Under the pieces are notes generated by a model. The model worked only from the letters and a program-made list of their open reading frames with translations. It was not told the origin of the DNA and searched no databases. From NCBI GenBank assembly GCA_900542245.1, contig UQMQ01000029.1, forward strand, positions 1 through 19,977: a stretch of 19,977 bases of DNA. Direction: 5' to 3'. Shown one piece after another: positions 1 through 6,759 of this stretch (its first letter is position 1; every line of letters begins with the position of its first letter). This DNA is from an uncultured Eubacteriales bacterium (GTDB lineage: Bacteria > Bacillota > Clostridia > Peptostreptococcales > Anaerovoracaceae). The position numbers and the translations under genes are program-made.

Positions 1-2
1 GA

Positions 3-221
3 AGAGAACCCAACCTCTGCTTTTTCGTGGGAGAAAAAAGAGGGGATAAGTTTTTCCCCGTTTCGATAACCGGCGCGGCGAAATTCCCGTTCGAGGAAAA
101 CGTTAAAAGATTCGTTGTTTTCTCTCCCGACGCGGCGAGATATTTCGTCGAAACGGAAAACGTCGTCGCTATGCTGAAAGCTTCCGTGACGGATAAAAAA
201 CAGGTAAACGAAAAGATATGA
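3..221 (+). CDS. C-terminal fragment of an unrecognised protein (5' end outside window)
   Basis: The frame is open from base 3 to a TGA at 219-221, so this is most likely the last 72 codons of a gene that begins before the window. A GTG at 27 is possible but has no clear ribosome binding site. The visible tail has no motif that I recognise: no membrane segment and no cysteine or histidine cluster, with mixed beta-like stretches (VSITGAAKFPF, RFVVFSPDAARYF) and a lysine-rich end. The stop codon overlaps the first ATG of the next frame (ATGA at 218-221), which suggests translational coupling with the pseudouridine synthase gene. Genes upstream of rluB in Clostridia are often scpB or spmAB, but this tail does not look like either. 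No function is proposed. Confidence 0.45.
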   Translation, partial: REPNLCFFVGEKRGDKFFPVSITGAAKFPFEENVKRFVVFSPDAARYFVETENVVAMLKASVTDKKQVNEKI

Positions 222-232
222 GGAATAAAAGC

Positions 233-937
233 ATGAGAATCAACAAATACATTGCGCAGAGCGGTCTTTGCAGCCGCCGGAAAGCGGATGAACTGATTGC
301 CAACGGGAACGTGAGGGTCAACGCAGCAGTGCTGCGCGAGCCTGGCTATGACGTACAAGAGGGTGATCGGGTCGAGGTCAACGGACATCTGATCGCGGCG
401 GAGGCAGGGTCGGTATACGTACTGATCAACAAGCCGCTCGGCATGGTGACAACGGTTTCCGACGATAAGGAGAGGCTGACGGTCATGGAGGTCGTCAAGG
501 ACATCGATGCCCGGCTGTTTCCGGTCGGCAGACTGGACTACAATACCAGCGGTGCGCTGATCATGACCAACGACGGCGATCTGGCATATCGCCTGACCCA
601 TCCGAAACACGAGGTCTATAAGACCTATCGGGCGCGCGTTGCGGGCGTGCTCTCCGCGGAAAAGGTGTCGCGTCTGCGCAAGGGCGTGGATATCGGAGGC
701 TTTGTGACCTCTCCCGCAAAGGTGCAGGTGATCAAGGGCGGACAGCGCTCGACGATTGTGGAAATCTCCATTCACGAAGGCAAGAACCGTCAGGTGCGCA
801 AGATGTTCGCGGCCGTCGGCAATCCGGTGCAGGAGCTCGAGCGCGTCGCGATCGGAGAAATTCACTTAGGGCATTTAAAACCGGGACACTACCGCAAGCT
901 GACGCGCGCGGAGATCGATTATCTCAAAAATTGCTGA
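233..937 (+). CDS. rluB: RsuA/RluB-family rRNA pseudouridine synthase
   Basis: This enzyme isomerises a specific uridine in rRNA (for RluB, in 23S rRNA helix 89) to pseudouridine. The protein has 234 residues, the usual family length. Residues 1-50 form an S4 RNA-binding domain (INKYIAQSGLCSRRKADELI). The catalytic domain follows, with the family motif GRLDYNTSG and the catalytic aspartate at about residue 102. The C-terminal half carries the conserved EGKNRQVRKM segment. I place the start at the ATG at 233, because the S4 domain begins there and a GAGG lies at 220-223. An in-frame ATG at 218 would add only MRNKS. The choice between RluB and RsuA/RluE specificity rests on length and general resemblance, so the exact target site is inferred. 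Confidence 0.9.
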   Translation: MRINKYIAQSGLCSRRKADELIANGNVRVNAAVLREPGYDVQEGDRVEVNGHLIAAEAGSVYVLINKPLGMVTTVSDDKERLTVMEVVKDIDARLFPVGRLDYNTSGALIMTNDGDLAYRLTHPKHEVYKTYRARVAGVLSAEKVSRLRKGVDIGGFVTSPAKVQVIKGGQRSTIVEISIHEGKNRQVRKMFAAVGNPVQELERVAIGEIHLGHLKPGHYRKLTRAEIDYLKNC

Positions 938-965
938 TGTGCTGCTGCGGGAAGCGTGAAGCGGC

Positions 966-996
966 GCGCATAGACCTATCGAACTTTGCTATGCGC
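966..996 (+). other. Inverted repeat in the rluB-feoAB intergenic region
   Basis: GCGCATAG at 966-973 is the exact reverse complement of CTATGCGC at 989-996, with a 15-base loop. No T-tract follows, so it is at best a weak or factor-dependent terminator. The rest of the 160-base gap to feoAB has AT-rich sequence that could hold the feoAB promoter, but I see no convincing -35/-10 pair or Fur/DtxR-type box. Confidence 0.3.
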
Positions 997-1097
997 ACTT
1001 CTGCCCCCCGCATGCGTACAGAGAGCGAAGGGATCCGAATCGTTACAATTTACAATTCCATGGATATGACTGATGATATAACTGACAGGAGCAGCAA

Positions 1098-3503
1098 ATG
1101 ACACTGAAAGATTTACGTATTGGAGAAAGTGCAAAGATCACTGCTGTCGGCGGCGAAGGCGCGCTGCGGCAGCATTTTTTAGATATGGGCGTCGTACCGG
1201 GCGCGGAAATCAAGCTGATGAAGCTGGCGCCGATGGGCGATCCGATGGAGTTTCGAATCCATGGCTATGAATTGACACTCCGCATTGCCGATGCCGAAAA
1301 AATTGAAGCAGAACCCATAGCCCGAGAAATCGTCTGTCCAAAGCCCGCGGCAGATGCGGGCGAAAATGCGAGTGAGCAGGAGGTGCAGAATAGACACGGC
1401 CGTAAGAAAGAGGCGCGCGCGGCGGTGAAATCTCACCATCCGGGGCTTGGCGAGGGCGGTATTTATCATGTCAAGACGGACGGCAGCCCGCTGCCGGAGG
1501 GTGCGACGATCACTTTCGCGCTGGCAGGCAATCAGAACTGCGGCAAAACGACCCTGTTCAACCAGTTGACCGGAGCGAACCAGCACGTCGGGAATTTTCC
1601 GGGCGTGACGGTTGACCGCAAGGACGGTGTGATCCGCGGACATGACAACACCCTGGTAACGGATCTGCCGGGCATTTATTCGATGTCGCCCTATACCAGT
1701 GAGGAAATTGTGACCAGACAATTCCTGCTTGATGACAAGCCGAAGGGCATCATCAATATTGTCGATGCGACCAATATCGAACGCAATCTTTATCTGACCA
1801 TGCAGCTGATGGAACTGGATATTCCGATGGTGCTGGCGCTCAATATGATGGACGAGGTGCGCGAAAACGGCGGCACGATTCGCGTCAACGAGATGGAGGA
1901 AGCACTCGGTATTCCGGTCATTCCGATTTCCGCGGCGAAAAACGAGGGCATCGGAGAGCTGATCGATCATGCGATTCACGTCGCGCAGTATCAGGAAAAA
2001 CCGGGGCGCACAGATTTTTGCGACCCGCAGGATCATAATGGCGCGGTGCATCGCTGTCTGCATGGCATCATGCATCTGATCGAGGATCACGCAGCGAAAG
2101 CGGGCATTCCGGTTCGTTTTGCGGCAAGCAAGCTGGCGGAAGGCGACCAGATGATTCTTGACAAGCTCAAGCTGGATCAAAATGAAAAAGAAATGCTGCA
2201 GCACATCATCTGTCAGATGGAAGAGGAACGCGGCATGGATCAGGCTGCGGCAATCGCGGATATGCGCTTTGCTTTCATTCAGCAGATTTGCGAGGCAACG
2301 GTCGTCAAGCCGCATGAAAGTAAGGAGCACGCGCGCAGCGTTAAGATTGACAGGCTTCTGACCGGAAAATACACTGCGATTCCGGCATTTATCGGCATCA
2401 TGGGTTTGGTTTTCTGGCTGACCTTTGGCGTGATCGGCGCATGGCTTGCTGCCTTGCTGGATACGGGAATCGGCGCCTTGACGGATTTGACCGATGCAGG
2501 GCTGACCGCTTACGGCATCAATCCGGTCGTGCATTCCTTGATCATCAATGGTATTTTTGAGGGTGTCGGCAGTGTCCTTTCATTCCTGCCGATCATCGTG
2601 ACCCTGTTCTTCTTCCTGTCGATTTTAGAGGACAGCGGCTATATGGCGCGCGTTGCCTTCGTGATGGACAAGCTGCTGCGCAAGATCGGACTTTCCGGCC
2701 GCAGCATCGTACCGATGCTGATCGGCTTCGGCTGTACGGTGCCCGGCGTGATGGCGAGCCGTACCCTGCCAAGTGAGCGAGACCGCAAGATGACGATTCT
2801 TTTGACCCCGTTTATGAGCTGCTCGGCGAAGCTGCCGATCTATGGGTTTTTCAGTGCAGCGTTTTTCCCCGGGAAAAGCGCACTGGTGATGATCATTCTT
2901 TACTTTACGGGCATTCTCGTCGGCATCCTGTTCGCGCTGATCGCACGCGGCGCAGCATTCAAAGGCGAGCCGGTGCCGTTCGTCATGGAACTGCCGAATT
3001 ACCGTATGCCGGGCGCCAAAAATGTCGGACAGCTGCTTTGGGAAAAAGCGAAGGACTTTTTGGAACGCGCCTTTACGGTTATCTTCCTCGCGACCATCGT
3101 GATCTGGTGCCTGCAGACCTTCGACACCAGACTGAATGTGGTGACCGATTCACAGGACAGTCTGCTCGCGATGCTGGCAGGCGTGATCGCACCGGTATTT
3201 GCGCCGCTGGGCTTCGGCGACTGGCGCATCTGTACCGCCTTGCTTACGGGCTTCATGGCAAAGGAGAGCGTCGTGGCAACGCTGACTGTGCTGACGGACG
3301 GCATCAGCATCACATCGCTGCTGACGCCGCTGGCGGCGGCTGCCCTTTTGGTATTCTGTTTGTTATATACGCCTTGCGTTGCAGCCATCACCTCCATTAA
3401 GCGCGAGCTTGGCGGCAAATGGGCGGCGCTGGTTGTCGTCCTGCAGTGCGCAATCGCGTGGCTGTGCGCGTTTGCAGTCTATACGATCGGAGGATTGCTG
3501 TAA
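1098..3503 (+). CDS. feoB: FeoA-FeoB fusion ferrous iron transporter
   Basis: This membrane protein imports Fe(II) into the cytoplasm, the main iron route in anaerobes. It has 801 residues. Residues 1-75 are a FeoA (SH3-like) domain. A charged linker runs over about 80-135. The FeoB G domain follows: G1 GNQNCGKT at 144-151, G3 DLPG at 189-192 and G4 NMMD at 249-252. A helical regulatory domain extends to about 425, then a polytopic membrane region with the two Gate motifs, GFGCTVPGVMASR near 542 and a conserved-Cys motif (YTPCVAAI) near 757. FeoB alone is usually 650-770 residues, so the length fits a fusion. The start is the ATG at 1098, preceded by AGGAG. It is separated from rluB by 160 bases and looks monocistronic. 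Its iron supply would serve the Fe-S enzyme KamA, but no direct link is visible. Confidence 0.95.
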   Translation: MTLKDLRIGESAKITAVGGEGALRQHFLDMGVVPGAEIKLMKLAPMGDPMEFRIHGYELTLRIADAEKIEAEPIAREIVCPKPAADAGENASEQEVQNRHGRKKEARAAVKSHHPGLGEGGIYHVKTDGSPLPEGATITFALAGNQNCGKTTLFNQLTGANQHVGNFPGVTVDRKDGVIRGHDNTLVTDLPGIYSMSPYTSEEIVTRQFLLDDKPKGIINIVDATNIERNLYLTMQLMELDIPMVLALNMMDEVRENGGTIRVNEMEEALGIPVIPISAAKNEGIGELIDHAIHVAQYQEKPGRTDFCDPQDHNGAVHRCLHGIMHLIEDHAAKAGIPVRFAASKLAEGDQMILDKLKLDQNEKEMLQHIICQMEEERGMDQAAAIADMRFAFIQQICEATVVKPHESKEHARSVKIDRLLTGKYTAIPAFIGIMGLVFWLTFGVIGAWLAALLDTGIGALTDLTDAGLTAYGINPVVHSLIINGIFEGVGSVLSFLPIIVTLFFFLSILEDSGYMARVAFVMDKLLRKIGLSGRSIVPMLIGFGCTVPGVMASRTLPSERDRKMTILLTPFMSCSAKLPIYGFFSAAFFPGKSALVMIILYFTGILVGILFALIARGAAFKGEPVPFVMELPNYRMPGAKNVGQLLWEKAKDFLERAFTVIFLATIVIWCLQTFDTRLNVVTDSQDSLLAMLAGVIAPVFAPLGFGDWRICTALLTGFMAKESVVATLTVLTDGISITSLLTPLAAAALLVFCLLYTPCVAAITSIKRELGGKWAALVVVLQCAIAWLCAFAVYTIGGLL

Positions 3504-3677
3504 GCTTTGCAGTCAGGACCGCAGAAAACCGCGGCATGCGGGCGGCAGAGCTGACTGCGGCACCTGACGAAAAAAGATACATACGAGGGAAGCGCTGCCA
3601 CGCATGGCAACGGTTCTTTGCAGGCGCTTTCGCCGTGACGCGGGAAATACCGCTGCGCGACATTTCTCACCACATGA
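3504..3677. other. Gene-free stretch downstream of feoAB with nested inverted repeats
   Basis: The gap between feoAB and kal (3504-3820) has no credible gene. It holds several short inverted repeats: GCAGTCAG at 3509-3516 with CTGACTGC at 3551-3558, AAGCGC at 3590-3595 with GCGCTT at 3624-3629, and TGCCA/TGGCA at 3596-3609. The terminator at 3678-3711 and a small TGCTGC-GCAA-GCAGCA hairpin at 3758-3773 follow. Open frames here overlap kal or the repeats and have no supporting ribosome binding sites. Confidence 0.4.
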
Positions 3678-3711
3678 AAAACGGGTACTGCATTGCTGCA
3701 GTACCCGTTTT
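3678..3711. terminator. Bidirectional terminator between convergent feoAB and kal
   Basis: A perfect 15-bp stem (AAAACGGGTACTGCA at 3678-3692 with its complement at 3697-3711) closes a TTGC loop. The A/T ends of the stem supply a U-run on either strand, so it can terminate both feoAB from the left and kal from the right. Confidence 0.85.
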
Positions 3712-3820
3712 CCATAAAAGATGTATTAGTAATTATCGTGTTTTCTATGTTATGTTTTGCTGCGCAAGCAGCATTAGAATCAAAGATTCGCCTTCTAATT
3801 TTCGACCTTCGCGGAGAAAA

Positions 3821-4210
3821 CTACTTTCTCTTCATTTCCTTCGGGGTTACGCAAGTTCCGGAAGCTCTTGCGACTACGATCGGTTCTTCTAAGAAGTCAG
3901 CAGCGGAAGCGTTGATGTCCTTTCTGGAGACAACGACCTTTCTTGCTTCGAACTTCATGTGTCTGGAAGTGTTGCCGATCTTGTCAATCTCGCCGTAAGC
4001 TTCGATGTAATCACCGGCATAAGTAGGAGCTAAGAATTCTACGTTGTCATATGCGCAGAACAGACCTTCGTCTCCGTCCAACTTGATCAGCAGCTCTGTA
4101 GCAACGTCGCCGAACAGGTGAACCATGTGTGCGCCGTCAACCAATTCTCCGCCGTAGTGCGCATCCTTTGCGGACATTCTTAATCTTAAAGTAGAAGTGA
4201 TTTTTTCCAT
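3821..4210 (-). CDS. kal: 3-aminobutyryl-CoA ammonia lyase
   Basis: Kal deaminates L-3-aminobutyryl-CoA to crotonyl-CoA plus ammonia, the step that links lysine cleavage to butyrate formation. The 129-residue protein has the length and look of the hotdog-fold lyase family (MSAKDAHYGGELVDGAHMVHLFGDVATEL at the N-terminal side, split here as an alpha-helix region, then a beta core with GDYIEAYGEI). The ATG at 4210 is preceded on the minus strand by AAGGAG at a good distance. It is transcribed divergently from the sigma-54 activator and converges on feoAB. A consensus sigma-54 promoter lies about 70 bases upstream of the start codon. In many described clusters kal lies in the same direction as kdd and kce, so its separate divergent position here is unusual. 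The assignment rests on sequence resemblance plus the strong cluster context. Confidence 0.9.
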   Translation of the reverse strand: MEKITSTLRLRMSAKDAHYGGELVDGAHMVHLFGDVATELLIKLDGDEGLFCAYDNVEFLAPTYAGDYIEAYGEIDKIGNTSRHMKFEARKVVVSRKDINASAADFLEEPIVVARASGTCVTPKEMKRK

Positions 4211-4280
4211 TTTTCAATCTCCTTTTCATGATACAGATAATGTTCTTCGTAACTCTATGTAAAAACAACAAAAATTATAG

Positions 4281-4298
4281 TTGCAAATACTGTGCCAA
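4281..4298 (-). promoter_or_regulatory. Sigma-54 (-24/-12) promoter of kal
   Basis: Read on the minus strand the site is TTGGCACAGTATTTGCAA. The invariant GG and GC are separated by exactly 10 bases, and the flanks match the consensus TGGCAC-N5-TTGCA completely. Predicted transcription start is near 4271, giving a leader of about 60 bases. Confidence 0.9.
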
Positions 4299-4309
4299 TG
4301 GTTTATCAT
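4281..4309 (+). promoter_or_regulatory. Sigma-70-type promoter of the regulator gene
   Basis: TTGCAA at 4281-4286 and TATCAT at 4304-4309 are separated by 17 bases (4/6 and 5/6 consensus matches). The start would be near 4316. It overlaps the kal sigma-54 promoter on the other strand, and the 11-bp element at 4328-4338 falls about 12-22 bases downstream of the start, where a bound activator could block it. Confidence 0.55.
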
Positions 4310-4327
4310 TGAAAATAGATAAAAAAC

Positions 4328-4338
4328 GAACCGATTTG
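4328..4338 (-). promoter_or_regulatory. Candidate upstream activator site for kal
   Basis: On the minus strand this reads CAAATCGGTTC. It lies 29 bases upstream of the kal -24 element and is identical, in the same orientation, to the element 40 bases upstream of the kdd sigma-54 promoter. This is the expected layout for an enhancer-binding protein site, though unusually close to the promoter. Confidence 0.6.
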
Positions 4339-4373
4339 GAATCACCCCTGTCCAGGAAAGGAGCAGAACAAGA

Positions 4374-6473
4374 ATGGAAATGACTTACGGCCTGAAACGG
4401 GTGGCTGAACCGCAGTATGTCCTGCCGACATCGGCATGGAAGCTGGACAATAGCCGCAATCTCTATCCCAATGAGCTGCGGATTTCTGTGAACCGGATTC
4501 ATCTGGAAGGCACCAGCTTCAAACAGATCTGCACAGAGAGCAATTACAGTGAAGAAAAAATTAAGCAAAAAATTATCGATATCATCATCCGCCGCGGTAA
4601 GCTGCACAATCCGGTGACGGATACGGGCGGACTGGTGCTTGGCACCATCGACGAGATTGGTGCCGGGTTTCACAATCCCCAGCATTTACAGGTTGGGGAT
4701 ACGATCATCTGCAATGCTTCGCTGGCTTCCGTCCCGATGTATATCGAGGATATTGCCGCGATCGACCATGTATTCAACCAGATCGACGCGACGGGCTATG
4801 TGATTCTGCACGACCATGTGCCGGTCATCAAGGTCGACGAGGAGATGCCGGTCAACCTGCTGCTTTACACGCTGGACGAGTCCGGCACGCTGTATCGCCT
4901 GAGCCAGCTGGCAGAGGGGCAATCAAAATTTTTGATTGTCGGCAATAACATGATCACCAATCTGATCTTTGGCTACGTGATTCGCCGACAGACCGGCAGC
5001 AGCGGCGAGATCGTCTGTCTGCTGGACAAAAAAACCGGCATGCAGGTCATGGGTGACGGCATCGATCAGCTGATCGCCAATGTGTTCAACGAGGTACACT
5101 TTCTCAATATTCTCAGGCCGATTCACGCAGTCGAGCGTCTGCAGCTGAACCAGCAGTTCGACCTTTCCGTCAACTGCGCGGAGATCCCGGGCGCGGAGAC
5201 CATCAATATTCTAGCGACCAAGGCAGGCGGTACGGTGCTGTTTGCCAACCTGATCAACAATTTGAAGCTTTCCTTATACATTACAGAGTCTATCTCCAAG
5301 CCGCTCAACGTAGAGAACGCTGAGGGCTATCTGGAGGACTACGAGACCTTCGATGTCATGCTGGTCAAGGAGCTTGCCGGATACTTTGAAAACGCTGCGG
5401 TGATGAAGGTGGATGGTGCGGATAAAGGCAAGGACGAAAGCGCAGAGCTTACAGCCTCTCCGTACGATCGCTCTCTGATCGAACAGAGCAAGCTGGAGGA
5501 CTTCATCTGTGTCAGCCGTCCGATGCGCAATGTGCTGCGGGAGATCGCCAATGTCTCCAAATACGACTGCAACGTCATCATCTTCGGAGATACCGGTGTC
5601 GGTAAAGAGAAGGTCGCCAACCTGATTCAAAAGAACAGCGACCGCAAGATGCAGCCTTTCGTCAAGATCAACTGCGGCGCGATCTCACCGAACCTCATCG
5701 AATCCGAGTTTTTTGGCTATGAAAAGGGCGCGTTCACCGGCGCGAATGCCAGCGGCAAGAAGGGTTATTTTGAGATTGCAAACAACGGCGTCATGTTTCT
5801 GGACGAGATCGGCGAGCTGCCGCTGGAGATGCAGGCGAAGCTGCTGCGCGTCATTCAGGACGGCGAGTTCTACAAGGTTGGCGGGACAAGCCCGATCAAG
5901 ACCAATGTCAGGATCATTTCCGCGACCAACCGCGACCTCGAAAAGTTCGTGGAGGAAGGAAAATTCCGCCGCGACCTCTACTACCGGCTCAATGTCGTGC
6001 CGATTCGCATTCCAAATCTGTCCGATCGGGTTGATGACATCCCGGCGCTGGTCAACCATTTTCTGAAGAAATACGGCAAGAAATTCGGCATCGCCAGAGG
6101 TATCGCAGACAGCGCGATGGAGTATCTGCAGCAGCTCTCCTGGCCGGGCAATATCCGGGAGCTCGAAAACTCAGTGCAGCGCCTGATCATTTCGGCCAAA
6201 GGGGAGGATATCTCGCTGATGGACGTCATGCACGAGACGCACGGAGATCTGTTTGAAGGCAGCAGCTTCGGCGCGGAGGAGGAAGAAAGCGCAGGACAGG
6301 ACAGCAGTTATCCGATCGATCCGGAGCTCAGTCTGCAGGAGGCAGTCGACGAATACGAAAAAGGTCTGATCAAATACGCCTGCGAGAAGTACGGATCGAC
6401 CCGCAAGGCGGCGAAAGCCATTGGGATCAGCCAGACCCAGCTGGTCAGGAAAAAGAAAAAATACAACCTCTAA
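4374..6473 (+). CDS. Sigma-54-dependent transcriptional activator with a Kdd-like sensor domain
   Basis: This is the likely activator of the lysine fermentation locus. It has 699 residues. Residues 1-345 align along their length with 3,5-diaminohexanoate dehydrogenase (compare YGLKRVAEPQYVLP with YGTHRVISPKGVLP of Kdd, and GKLHNPVTDTGG with GKHKNPWTGSGG). The Rossmann glycine motif GGGGKSG of Kdd is replaced by GNNMITN at 190-196, so nicotinamide binding and catalysis are probably lost. A linker leads to an AAA+ domain: Walker A GDTGVGKE at about 405-412, the sigma-54 contact loop GAFTGA near 452 and Walker B MFLDEIGE near 474. The C-terminus (about 655-699) is a helix-turn-helix with GSTRKAAKAIGIS. 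The start ATG has AAAGGAG upstream. It is divergent from kal and followed by its own terminator, then the kdd promoter. The ligand is inferred to be a pathway intermediate. Confidence 0.92.
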   Translation: MEMTYGLKRVAEPQYVLPTSAWKLDNSRNLYPNELRISVNRIHLEGTSFKQICTESNYSEEKIKQKIIDIIIRRGKLHNPVTDTGGLVLGTIDEIGAGFHNPQHLQVGDTIICNASLASVPMYIEDIAAIDHVFNQIDATGYVILHDHVPVIKVDEEMPVNLLLYTLDESGTLYRLSQLAEGQSKFLIVGNNMITNLIFGYVIRRQTGSSGEIVCLLDKKTGMQVMGDGIDQLIANVFNEVHFLNILRPIHAVERLQLNQQFDLSVNCAEIPGAETINILATKAGGTVLFANLINNLKLSLYITESISKPLNVENAEGYLEDYETFDVMLVKELAGYFENAAVMKVDGADKGKDESAELTASPYDRSLIEQSKLEDFICVSRPMRNVLREIANVSKYDCNVIIFGDTGVGKEKVANLIQKNSDRKMQPFVKINCGAISPNLIESEFFGYEKGAFTGANASGKKGYFEIANNGVMFLDEIGELPLEMQAKLLRVIQDGEFYKVGGTSPIKTNVRIISATNRDLEKFVEEGKFRRDLYYRLNVVPIRIPNLSDRVDDIPALVNHFLKKYGKKFGIARGIADSAMEYLQQLSWPGNIRELENSVQRLIISAKGEDISLMDVMHETHGDLFEGSSFGAEEEESAGQDSSYPIDPELSLQEAVDEYEKGLIKYACEKYGSTRKAAKAIGISQTQLVRKKKKYNL

Positions 6474-6496
6474 CGGGTGCAAAAAGGACGAAAAAG

Positions 6497-6526
6497 ATAG
6501 CGAACCGAAAAGTGTTCGCTATTTTT
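6497..6526 (+). terminator. Intrinsic terminator of the regulator gene
   Basis: A 9-bp stem, ATAGCGAAC at 6497-6505 with GTTCGCTAT at 6514-6522, is followed by a T-run to 6526. It lies 23 bases after the regulator stop and separates it from the sigma-54 operon. Confidence 0.85.
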
Positions 6527-6537
6527 GCGTATGAAAA

Positions 6538-6548
6538 CAAATCGGTTC
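6538..6548 (+). promoter_or_regulatory. Candidate upstream activator site for the kdd-kam operon
   Basis: CAAATCGGTTC here is an exact copy of the minus-strand element at 4328-4338. It ends 40 bases before the -24 element of the kdd sigma-54 promoter. A partial copy in the opposite orientation (GAACCGA at 6502-6508) lies inside the preceding terminator. Confidence 0.6.
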
Positions 6549-6588
6549 ACTTATAAGCGCGCGTGTAAGCGATTGCAACGATTTTGCA

Positions 6589-6607
6589 TTGGCATAGAAT
6601 TTGCTAA
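6589..6607 (+). promoter_or_regulatory. Sigma-54 (-24/-12) promoter of the kdd-kam operon
   Basis: TTGGCATAGAATTTGCTAA has GG and GC separated by exactly 10 bases and matches the sigma-54 consensus at all key positions. Transcription should start near 6616, giving a leader of about 145 bases before the first kdd gene. The 8-bp inverted repeat ATATGTTT/AAACATAT (6608-6615 and 6630-6637) straddles the predicted start. Confidence 0.9.
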
Positions 6608-6759
6608 TATGTTTATGTGAGAAAATGTCAAACATATTTCTCTGCTGTTGCTTTATCGTAGACTTTCGTTTCTTCGTAAAAAAACAACCGTACAGAAAAA
6701 GAACAGCCGGGATATTTAAGTATAAAAGGCAAAACAGAAAAAAGGAGACTTAAAAAAGA

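Noticed and set aside
1179..2534. A 451-residue minus-strand open frame inside feoAB
   Set aside because: Antisense shadow of the well-supported FeoA-FeoB coding frame, with no motif or start signal.
3693..3998. A plus-strand frame with a hydrophobic N-terminus resembling a signal peptide
   Set aside because: It begins inside the terminator hairpin and mostly overlaps kal in antisense. No ribosome binding site.
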